Positions 1 through 5,970 of a stretch of DNA of 18,388 bases are shown in pieces; position 1 is the first letter of the stretch, and the number at the start of each line of letters is the position of its first letter. The DNA comes from CAZMVY01 sp964569765 (GTDB taxonomy: Bacteria; Planctomycetota; Phycisphaerae; UBA1845; PWPN01): positions 1 through 18,388 of the forward strand of contig CAZMVY010000080.1 in assembly GCA_964569765.1 (NCBI GenBank), written 5' to 3'. A program made the translations under genes and the position numbers. A model generated the notes under the pieces. It worked only from the letters and a program-made list of their open reading frames with translations. It had not been told where the DNA came from and made no database searches.

Positions 1-100
1 CGCCGCCCCCCGAGGCCACAGCCCCCCTCTGGGCTCCTTGCGCCGGGCGCGGCTCACCCCCCGAGCTCCCCGATGATCGCGTCGGCCTGTCCTTGCCCAT
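1..100 (-). CDS. secE: Probable SecE preprotein translocase subunit, N-terminal part only (runs off the window)
   Basis: An open frame starts at an ATG read on the minus strand at position 100 and continues out of the window. A GGTGA ribosome-binding-like sequence lies a few bases upstream. The visible 33 residues begin MGKDRPTRSSGSSGGE and are rich in Gly, Ser, Arg and Pro, with no membrane segment yet. The identity is inferred only from position: tuf, rpmG, tRNA-Trp, secE, nusG is a common bacterial gene order, and SecE proteins often carry a disordered N-terminal extension before their membrane helix. The sequence itself shows no SecE motif, so another short protein cannot be excluded. Confidence 0.5.
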   Translation of the reverse strand, partial: MGKDRPTRSSGSSGGEPRPAQGAQRGAVASGGG

Positions 101-177
101 CTTCTCACCAGACCCTGCAACCGCCGGATTCGGCCGCCGGCGGTCGCCGACCCGGTCGGCCGCCGTACGGCGCCCAT

Positions 178-251
178 CAGGAGCAGAGGGACTCGAACCC
201 CCAACCGCCGGTTTTGGAAACCGGTGCTCTAGCCAATTGAGCTATGCTCCT
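178..251 (-). tRNA. trnW: tRNA-Trp (anticodon CCA)
   Basis: The minus strand folds as a complete cloverleaf. The acceptor stem is AGGAGCA paired with TGCTCCT, the D arm is GCTC/GAGC, the anticodon stem is CCGGT/ACCGG with CCA in the loop, and the T arm contains TTCGAGT. The discriminator base is G at 178. The 3' CCA is not encoded. The gene sits six bases after the rpmG stop and upstream of the presumed secE, so it is probably processed from the same transcript. Confidence 0.97.
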
Positions 252-257
252 ACCCGG

Positions 258-425
258 TTACTTCCTCTTGATCTTGTGCATGGTCCGCTTGCGTTCCCGC
301 GGACAGTACTTCTTGAGCTCAAGCTTCGCCGCACCGCCCTGTACATTGATCGACGTGCGATAGTTCAGGTCGTTGCACTCAGTACACTGAAGCCACGCGT
401 ATTCCCGCTTTGCGCTCTTGGCCAT
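258..425 (-). CDS. rpmG: 50S ribosomal protein L33 (bL33)
   Basis: This is a 55-residue basic protein of the large ribosomal subunit, the usual length for bL33. The start ATG at 425 follows an AGGAGA ribosome-binding site about seven bases upstream. The sequence has the N-terminal zinc-ribbon pair C14-T-E-C17 and the C-terminal KKYCPRERKRTMHKIK block characteristic of bL33. Only Cys41 of the second cysteine pair is kept, because the position of the fourth ligand is Glu (CPRE instead of CPxC). Zinc binding of the four-cysteine type is therefore doubtful. The gene lies between tuf and tRNA-Trp, 40 bases after the tuf stop, in the classical tuf-rpmG-secE order. Confidence 0.93.
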   Translation of the reverse strand: MAKSAKREYAWLQCTECNDLNYRTSINVQGGAAKLELKKYCPRERKRTMHKIKRK

Positions 426-465
426 CGCCCGATCTCCTGAACCCGCCAGCCCTCTCGGGTGCCGC

Positions 466-1671
466 TTACTCGATCACCTTGATCACGACGCCCGAACCCA
501 CGGTGCGGCCGCCCTCGCGTACGGCAAAGCGCAGCCCCTCCTCCATCGCGATGGGCTTGCCCAGCTCGACCTCCATCTCGATGTTGTCGCCGGGCATGCA
601 CATCTCGGCGCCGCCGAGCAGCTTCAGACCACCGGTGACGTCGGTTGTGCGGAAGTAGAACTGCGGCCGGTATCCGTTGAAGAACGGCGAGTGACGCCCG
701 CCCTCCTCCTTGGTCAGCACGTACACCTGGGCCTGAAACTTCGTGTGCGGCGTAATCGAGCCCGGCGCCGCGAGCACCTGCCCGCGCTCCAGTTCATCCT
801 TCTCGACTCCTCGCAGCAGGCACCCGACGTTGTCGCCGGCGACGCCGACGTCCAGCGTCTTGTTGAACATCTCCACGCCGGTCACAGTCGTCTTGCGGGT
901 CTCGCGAAGGCCGACGATCTCGACTTCGTCGCCCATCTTCACCTTGCCGCGTTCGATACGGCCGGTGCCGACCGTGCCGCGGCCCTTGATGCTGAACACG
1001 TCTTCGACGGGCATCAGGAACGGCTTGTCCGTGTCGCGCGTCGGCTCGGGGATGAACGAGTCGATCGCATCAAGCAACTCCTGGATGCTCTTGGTCGCCT
1101 CCGGGTCGTCCGGCTTCTGCAGCGCCAGCAGCGCCGAACCCTTGATGATCGGCGTGTCATCGCCCGGGAACTCGTACTTGTTGAGGAGCTCGCGGATCTC
1201 CAGCTCGACCAGATCAAGCAGTTCCTTGTCGTCGACGAGATCGACCTTGTTCAGATATACCACCAGTGCCGGCACGTTCACCTGGCGGGCCAGCAGAATG
1301 TGCTCGCGGGTCTGGGGCATCGGGCCGTCCGCCGCCGAGACGACGAGGATCGCCCCGTCCATCTGGGCGGCGCCGGTAATCATGTTCTTGATGTAATCCG
1401 CATGGCCCGGGCAATCCACGTGCGCGTAGTGCCGCTTGTCGGTCTCGTACTCCACGTGCGACGTGGCAATCGTCAGAATCTTGGTCGGATCCCGGCGGCC
1501 TTCCTTCTCGGACGCCTTCGCGACCTCATCGTAACTCTTGAACCGGGCCAGACCCTTCTTGGCCTGCACCGCGGTCATCGCGGCGGTGAGCGTCGGCTTG
1601 CCATGGTCCACATGACCGATGGTCCCGACATTGACGTGTGGCTTGGTTCTCTTGAAGGTGTCCTTGGCCAT
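466..1671 (-). CDS. tuf: Elongation factor Tu
   Basis: EF-Tu is a GTPase that delivers aminoacyl-tRNA to the ribosomal A site. The protein has 401 residues, normal for the family. The start at MAKDTFKRTKPHVNV (ATG at 1671) is chosen because it matches the conserved N terminus and follows a GGAGG site ten bases upstream; a longer in-frame start at 1719 is possible but adds non-conserved residues. The G domain shows GHVDHGK (19-25), DCPGH (86-90) and NKVD (141-144), followed by domains II and III ending in GGRTVGSGVVIKVIE. Two oddities are visible. Residue 26, normally the Mg-binding Thr of GKT (Thr25 in E. coli numbering), is Pro. Switch I reads KILTIATSHVEY instead of ARGITINTSHVEY; as far as I recall a related change occurs in planctomycete EF-Tu. 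It is cotranscribed with tRNA-Thr and rpmG. Confidence 0.97.
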   Translation of the reverse strand: MAKDTFKRTKPHVNVGTIGHVDHGKPTLTAAMTAVQAKKGLARFKSYDEVAKASEKEGRRDPTKILTIATSHVEYETDKRHYAHVDCPGHADYIKNMITGAAQMDGAILVVSAADGPMPQTREHILLARQVNVPALVVYLNKVDLVDDKELLDLVELEIRELLNKYEFPGDDTPIIKGSALLALQKPDDPEATKSIQELLDAIDSFIPEPTRDTDKPFLMPVEDVFSIKGRGTVGTGRIERGKVKMGDEVEIVGLRETRKTTVTGVEMFNKTLDVGVAGDNVGCLLRGVEKDELERGQVLAAPGSITPHTKFQAQVYVLTKEEGGRHSPFFNGYRPQFYFRTTDVTGGLKLLGGAEMCMPGDNIEMEVELGKPIAMEEGLRFAVREGGRTVGSGVVIKVIE

Positions 1672-1849
1672 GACCGTTAATCCTCCACTCTTTCTCGTGG
1701 AGCCGCCTCTGCGGCCCAATCCGTTTGCTGCGAACCTGCAACTCTACGCTCGCATCCCCCGCACACGCGGGGGCGCCGGCGCGGACCCGTTTCCGCCCGG
1801 CCTATCTCGAAAAACACTCGCCGCGAACCGGCCCGCCGCTCCACAGCAA

Positions 1850-1922
<73 letters not shown>

Positions 1923-2077
1923 ATCCGCGCGCACCGACACGCTGCGAATGACTCACCGTTTCGTCTTATGCGGCCACCGCTCCGACGAGGGCGCTTCGCC
2001 GCCTCAGACCAAGCGGGCTCGCACTCCGCGCGCCCAGCGCAGCCGGTAGACACTGCGACCCTGGCCAGAGTCTCGTT

Positions 2078-2105
2078 AGTATAAGTATTTGCGGCCGCTT
2101 GTCAA
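2078..2105 (-). promoter_or_regulatory. Sigma70-type promoter of the tRNA-Thr-tuf-rpmG-tRNA-Trp-secE operon
   Basis: On the minus strand a perfect -35 hexamer TTGACA (2100-2105) is followed after 16 bases by TATACT (2078-2083). Transcription would start near 2070, leaving a leader of about 150 bases before tRNA-Thr. No other gene lies between. The match to consensus fits strong, constitutive expression. Confidence 0.8.
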
Positions 2106-2381
2106 ACTACGCACCCCACCTCACTGCACGCCGCCATCGCCATGCCAGTCCAATCGCCCCGCGAACAGCTCCCCTACGGCCACCCGACGCAAAGCCCACT
2201 GGCAAGGCTCGCACAACTTATTATTTAACAATCCCTTACGCTTTATACCCTCAATCTCGGCTGCTGTTGCGCCCGCTGTCTCCCGCGGCAGCGCTGTGGC
2301 GGGGCATCCCGCCCTCGGCTGGACGACCGGGTTGCGGCGCGGCAATCTGCCGACCCGTGCACAAGACAGCCATCCCTCCTC
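2106..2381. other. Intergenic region without a recognised gene
   Basis: No convincing coding sequence is visible here. A short perfect hairpin (GGCGGG, loop GCAT, CCCGCC; 2298-2313) lies about 70 bases beyond the stop of the minus-strand gene ending at 2382. It has no T-tract, so it is at most a weak terminator or 3' end stabiliser. An unusually AT-rich patch lies at about 2216-2232, upstream of the tuf promoter, and could act as an upstream activating sequence; that is only a guess. Confidence 0.4.
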
Positions 2382-3140
2382 TCAACGATGAAACACACGT
2401 AGCACGACTACCGCCATCCCTGCCGCCGCGCCGAGCAATGCAAAAACCAGCGTAATGACGAACAGCCAGGTGAATCGCCGCTGCTGCTGCAGGATCAGTT
2501 CCGCCAGGCGGCCCTCCCGTTCCCGCGCCTCGCTCTGGAGTAGCCGGAGCGAATCGGCCTGCGCCTCCCCCGAGCGCCGTAGCGTACCCACCGCCTCGCC
2601 GAGGGACGAGAGCGTGTGGTTGAGCTGCACATGCGTCTCGTTGGCCATCTCGAGCTGCCGCGTCACGCCGTTGAGGGCCTCGCCTTGCGCTTTGGTCGCG
2701 CCCGGCAGTTCGCGGATACTCTCGGCAAGCTGCTGCGTTCGCGAATTTGTCATCTCCAGGTGCGAGGCAATGGCCTCGAGGGTTTGCGCCTGCTGTCGCG
2801 ATGCCGTCGGCAGATCGGACAGCACACGGGCCAGGTGATCGAGCGACGACGCGATTCGCTCTGTGCGTTCGCTCTGCTCGCCCATATGCTTCTGCATGGC
2901 GTCGATCAGATCGGTCACCCGCTGGTAGCCCTCCTGGAGCTGCTGAAGGGCCTGGTCCCGCCGTGTCCACCGGCTGATGGACTTGCCGGTCGAAACAGGC
3001 GGGCCTTCGTCCTCGTCGGCGACCGAAGCGGCGCCCTCCGTAAGCAACCCGTCCTCGCCGACCGGCCCAAGCCCCCGGCTGCCACGGCGGCCCGGCCGGA
3101 ACATCTCGGAAAGCCGACCCCAGAAACTGCCTGCACTCAT
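2382..3140 (-). CDS. Coiled-coil protein with a C-terminal membrane anchor, function unknown
   Basis: The protein has 252 residues. The start at ATG 3140 is fixed by an AAGGAGG ribosome-binding site five bases upstream; a longer in-frame start at 3281 has no such support. Residues about 1-55 are Gly/Arg-rich and probably disordered. Residues about 60-220 are Gln/Glu/Leu-rich with heptad-like spacing (for example LQQLQEGYQRVTDLIDAMQK), indicating a long coiled coil. Residues about 223-250 form a single hydrophobic helix (WLFVITLVFALLGAAAGMAV). There is no N-terminal signal, so the topology is probably cytoplasmic coiled coil with a C-terminal tail anchor. It resembles the signalling region of chemoreceptors only in composition; no MCP hairpin motif is seen. 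It follows rho by about 150 bases on the same strand and could be read from the same transcript. Confidence 0.8.
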   Translation of the reverse strand: MSAGSFWGRLSEMFRPGRRGSRGLGPVGEDGLLTEGAASVADEDEGPPVSTGKSISRWTRRDQALQQLQEGYQRVTDLIDAMQKHMGEQSERTERIASSLDHLARVLSDLPTASRQQAQTLEAIASHLEMTNSRTQQLAESIRELPGATKAQGEALNGVTRQLEMANETHVQLNHTLSSLGEAVGTLRRSGEAQADSLRLLQSEAREREGRLAELILQQQRRFTWLFVITLVFALLGAAAGMAVVVLRVFHR

Positions 3141-3287
3141 GGAATCCCTCCTTGGCACACCCGACGCTCGCCACGGTCGGGGCATTCTATCGCCGGCCCC
3201 CCGACAAGGGTAGCAGAGGGCTCCAGACCCAATCCGCCCCGCGGACCTTCGCGGTTTGCCCCGGAAGTCGGGCTCTGACAAACCCTC

Positions 3288-4397
3288 CTACACGGGCTGC
3301 GCGGCAAGGAACTTCTCGTTGCTGGGAAACTTCTCGAGGGCTTCGGTGAGCATAAGCATCTCCCGATCAATGGCCATGCCGTTCAGCCGCCGTCGGATGC
3401 GCACGGCCTGCTTCAGTTCCTCCGGCCGAAGCAGCAGCTCCTCCTTGCGCGTTCCCGACTGATGCAGGTCCATCGCCGGCCAGATTCGCTTGTTCGCCAG
3501 GTCACGGCAGAGCATGATCTCCATGTTCCCCGTGCCCTTGAACTCGTTGAAGATCAGCTCATCCATGCGGCTGCCCGTGTCAATCAGGGCCGTCGCCATG
3601 ATCGTCAGCGACCCGCCGTTCTCGATCTTCCGCGCCGCGCCGAACATCGCCTTGGGCTCCTGCATCGCCCGGATGTCCAGCCCGCCCGTCATCGTCCGCC
3701 CGCTCGAGCCCACGAAGGCGTTGAACGCCCGCCCGAGCCGCGTAAGCGAATCGAGCAGGATCAGCACATCCGTGCCGCACTCGACCATCCGCTTGGCCTT
3801 CTCGATCATCAGCCGCGCGATCCGCACGTGGTTCAGCACATCCCTGTCGTTACTTGATGCGACGGTTTCGCCGTGAACCGTCCGCCGCATGTGCGTCACT
3901 TCCTCCGGACGCTCGTCGATCAGCAGCACCATCATGTAGATCTCGGGGTGATTCGCCGCGATCCCCGCCGCCATCTGCTGCAGCAGGATCGTCTTTCCCG
4001 TCCGCGGCGGCGCCGCGATCAGCCCCCGCTGGCCCTTGCCGATGGGCGTCATCAGATCGATCACCCGCATCGTCGTCGGCCCCCCGGGAGTCTCGAAGCG
4101 GATTCGCTCGTGCGGATCGACCACCGTCAGCTCGCCGAAGGGCTTCAACTCGCCGTATGCGCCCGGCTCAAGGTCATTGATCGAGCAGATCTCCGCCACC
4201 TGCGCCCGGCCGTGCATCTTCCGCGGCCCGACGACGGCGACGACCTTTTCGCCTCCGCGTAGGCCGTAGCGGCCGATCACATCCCGACCGACCAACGGGT
4301 CGGCTGCCTGAACGGCATAGTTGCGCTCGGCCGACCGAAGAAACCCTTCGCCCCGCTCGGTGATTTCCAGCGTACCGACAACTTCCTGCGTAGACAC
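3288..4397 (-). CDS. rho: Transcription termination factor Rho, short form
   Basis: Rho is the hexameric RNA-dependent ATPase that releases nascent transcripts. With the GTG start at 4397 the protein has 369 residues. Residues about 6-60 are the cold-shock-like RNA-binding domain (GTLEITERGEGFLRSAERNY). The ATPase domain follows with PIGKGQRGLI, Walker A APPRTGKT (129-136), DERPEEVT (161-168, containing the catalytic Glu), Walker B VLILLDS (211-217) and GTGNMEI, SGTRKEELL near the C terminus. E. coli Rho has 419 residues and a helical N-terminal domain before the RNA-binding domain; that domain is absent here. An ATG at 4469 would add 24 residues, but they have low third-position GC unlike the rest and no ribosome-binding site. 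The GTG has AAGGGA 11 bases upstream, a rather long spacing, so the exact start is uncertain. Confidence 0.93.
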   Translation of the reverse strand: MSTQEVVGTLEITERGEGFLRSAERNYAVQAADPLVGRDVIGRYGLRGGEKVVAVVGPRKMHGRAQVAEICSINDLEPGAYGELKPFGELTVVDPHERIRFETPGGPTTMRVIDLMTPIGKGQRGLIAAPPRTGKTILLQQMAAGIAANHPEIYMMVLLIDERPEEVTHMRRTVHGETVASSNDRDVLNHVRIARLMIEKAKRMVECGTDVLILLDSLTRLGRAFNAFVGSSGRTMTGGLDIRAMQEPKAMFGAARKIENGGSLTIMATALIDTGSRMDELIFNEFKGTGNMEIMLCRDLANKRIWPAMDLHQSGTRKEELLLRPEELKQAVRIRRRLNGMAIDREMLMLTEALEKFPSNEKFLAAQPV

Positions 4398-4507
4398 GAC
4401 TTCAGCATTCCCTTTCGCACGGCGTGCCGGACCCTGCCGGAACTGTGTTTTCCGGACGGCACCCGGCATCCCCGAGACAAAGTGATCGCGCTTGGAGCTC
4501 GGATGGA

Positions 4508-4550
4508 ACTATAGACGCCTTCCAGTATACACAAGCGGGATGCACAAGGG
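4508..4550 (-). promoter_or_regulatory. Possible promoter region for rho
   Basis: The minus strand holds two -10-like hexamers, TATACT (4524-4529) and TATAGT (4508-4513), in an otherwise GC-rich stretch about 110-130 bases upstream of the rho start. Neither has a good -35 element at normal spacing, so the start point is unresolved. Confidence 0.3.
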
Positions 4551-4604
4551 AAGAGCGCCCAATTATCCCTGCCTGCCCGGCCGCCCCTGAATCGCCTTTC
4601 CGGA

Positions 4605-4876
4605 TCATGCGACACCCCAAACGGACGGGCGGGAACGGCGTCGGCTGCAGTGACCCCGATGGCGTTCGACTTCGCACATCAGCTCGTCGAGGGTGGCGAA
4701 CCCATGGTTTCGTGTGACCTCCGCATGAAAGTCCGGCCATTTCCGCCCGATCGGGTTCAACCCCGGCGAATACGGCGGCAGGAAGTGCAGCCGGATGCAG
4801 GCATCTCCAGCAGTGCCGACCGCATCCGGCGGCCGGTGTGGACGCTGAAACCGTCCGCGATCACGTGGTTCACCCG
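4605..4876 (-). pseudogene. IS630-family transposase fragment (C-terminal part, frameshifted)
   Basis: The minus strand encodes the end of a DDE transposase. LHFLPPYSPGLNPIGRKW is followed by PDFHAEVTRNHGFATLDELM and a stop at 4605. LPPYSPxLNPIE is the signature of IS630-type transposases; here the terminal Glu, the last catalytic acid, is Gly. About 20 residues earlier, in another frame, comes NHVIADGFSVHTGRRMRSAL, which matches the preceding D-N-x-S-x-H segment of the same family. The two parts are separated by a frameshift near 4800-4815. Only about 90 of the usual 330 or more residues remain, no N-terminal part or inverted repeats are visible, and the upstream end is joined to a nucleotidyltransferase-like gene. 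It is a dead remnant. Confidence 0.75.
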
Positions 4877-5035
4877 CGCTGCGTTGGCTTCGCCGGACTC
4901 GACCCGGATGTCCAGGTCCTTCGTATAACGCGGTTCAGTGTGGTAGATCACCGCATACGCGCCGACGATTACGTAACGGACGACGGCGTCGGACAAGCTT
5001 CGCAACGAATCTCTGAAGTCGGGGCTGGTGCCCAT
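4757..5035 (-). pseudogene. Truncated nucleotidyltransferase-like protein, 3' end replaced by IS630 sequence
   Basis: The frame begins MGTSPDFRDSLRSLSDAVV and continues RYVIVGAYAVIYHTEPRY, TKDLDIRVESGEANAARV. The G-x-Y-A-V-x-x-H-x-x-P-R-x-T-x-DLDI pattern is that of MNT/AbiEii-like nucleotidyltransferases, with the D-x-D metal-binding pair at DLD. After about 55 residues the family similarity stops, at roughly 4870-4878. The frame then runs through IS630 transposase sequence and ends out of phase at 4757. A complete family member would be roughly 150-200 residues, so the C-terminal two thirds are lost. It overlaps the small gene upstream. Members of this family are often second genes of toxin-antitoxin-like pairs; activity here is unlikely. 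Confidence 0.65.
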
Positions 5036-5204
5036 CGCCGCCTCGGATGAGTGAAACCTCCCTCACCATCTGCCACGCGGCCGCGAAGCGCCCCTCCACG
5101 CCTACGTGACGCCAGAACTCGATGTCGAAGCTGCGGTCCGCGTCCTTCAGCTTTGTGAGCCGGGCTATTCGCACCTTCGAATGCTTCTTTCGGGCCGTTG
5201 CCAC
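4935..5204 (-). CDS. Small protein paired with the nucleotidyltransferase-like gene, function unknown
   Basis: This frame of 89 residues starts at a GTG (5204) with AAAGGA about nine bases upstream. The sequence MATARKKHSKVRIARLTKLK, then DRSFDIEFWRHVGVEGRFAA and AWQMVREVSLIRG, resembles a family of small proteins with an F-D-x-E-F-W and A-A-W-x-M-V pattern and a conserved RLQR near the C terminus. From memory, these are encoded just before nucleotidyltransferase-like genes in diverse bacteria. RLQRFVAKLVRRRR is present here, but the stop lies 101 bases inside the next gene, so the last 20 or so residues (PLRNRRRVCGDLPH) are probably read-through from loss of the original stop. It starts 24 bases after the Uma2-family gene, suggesting one transcript. 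Function unknown; an antitoxin-like role is a guess. Confidence 0.6.
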   Translation of the reverse strand: MATARKKHSKVRIARLTKLKDADRSFDIEFWRHVGVEGRFAAAWQMVREVSLIRGGDGHQPRLQRFVAKLVRRRRPLRNRRRVCGDLPH

Positions 5205-5228
5205 GCAACGGCATCCTTTGTAGAACGA

Positions 5229-5792
5229 CTATTGCACCCACAACCGGCTCAGGTCGACGGCCAACCCCGGGAACAACGCCGGCCGGAATATCGTGTCACC
5301 GGCAGGTTCGCTGGCGGCAACATACCCCCCACCTGCGAGTTTGAGCTCGCTGACCCGGCGCTCCGACGGATCCACAATCCAATAGCAGGGCACGCCGCAT
5401 CGGGCGTAGACGACGCGCTTGTCACGCGTGTCGAGTTCCGGGCGGGACGGCGAGGTGATCTCAACCAGCAGATCAGGAACACCCCGGATGTGCTTCTCCG
5501 TAACGACTACCTGGTTCGCCGTAGCCACGAAGACGATATCGGGCTGCACGATGTCGTGCTCGCCGAGTAGGATATCGAGCGGCGCGATGAAAACCTCGCC
5601 CAATCCGGCGGCGTCCACGTGATCGGCGAGAATCCTGGCGAGTCGCATCAGTATCCGCTGGTGATTGACTCCCGGTCCCGGGCTCATGAAGAGGTCTCCG
5701 TCGAGGATTTCATAGCGCCGCCCATCCTCCGGCAACGCGCAGTAATCGCGGTAGTTGAGTCGGATCACGTTCGGTGCCAGAGTCTCGCTCAT
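5229..5792 (-). CDS. Uma2-family (DUF820) restriction endonuclease-like protein
   Basis: The protein has 187 residues, normal for Uma2 proteins. The start at ATG 5792 follows GGGAGGA about eight bases upstream; an ATG at 5807 is in frame but lacks such a site. Family features are LNYRDYCALPEDGRRYEILD near the N terminus, SPGPGVNHQ (37-45), HDIVQPDIVFV with the conserved Pro-Asp (84-85), VPDLLVEITSPS (105-116) with Glu111, and GVPCYWIVDP (133-142). The PD...ExK-like arrangement is that of the PD-(D/E)XK nuclease fold. The cellular role of this very abundant family (cyanobacteria, planctomycetes and others) is not established. It is the first of three minus-strand genes of an accessory block. 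Confidence 0.9.
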   Translation of the reverse strand: MSETLAPNVIRLNYRDYCALPEDGRRYEILDGDLFMSPGPGVNHQRILMRLARILADHVDAAGLGEVFIAPLDILLGEHDIVQPDIVFVATANQVVVTEKHIRGVPDLLVEITSPSRPELDTRDKRVVYARCGVPCYWIVDPSERRVSELKLAGGGYVAASEPAGDTIFRPALFPGLAVDLSRLWVQ

Positions 5793-5824
5793 GACCTGTC
5801 CTCCCACATCCCCTCGTCACTCAT

Positions 5825-5853
5825 ATCGTACACGTCGCACCCCCGCGGGGCAA
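5825..5853 (-). promoter_or_regulatory. Possible promoter of the Uma2-family gene
   Basis: On the minus strand TTGCCC (5848-5853) and TACGAT (5825-5830) are separated by 17 bases, each matching four of six consensus positions. The predicted start lies about 25 bases upstream of the Uma2 ATG. Confidence 0.4.
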
Positions 5854-5875
5854 CCGAAATCCGCCCGGGACCACC

Positions 5876-5903
5876 TTGCGGGGGCATGCTCGAATGGTAG
5901 AAT
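5876..5903 (+). promoter_or_regulatory. Possible promoter of the aldose 1-epimerase gene
   Basis: TTGCGG (5876-5881) and TAGAAT (5898-5903, five of six consensus bases) are separated by 16 bases, about 60 bases upstream of the ATG at 5971. Confidence 0.4.
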
Positions 5904-5970
5904 CCCGCACATTGCGGCGGCTTGGTCGTCGGGTCGATGCTGACGCCGCGAGACTCAAGGAGATGATACG

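Noticed and set aside
418..1680. Long open frame (420 codons) on the plus strand opposite tuf
   Set aside because: It is the exact antisense of a highly conserved gene and is produced by high GC at third positions; its translation resembles no protein.
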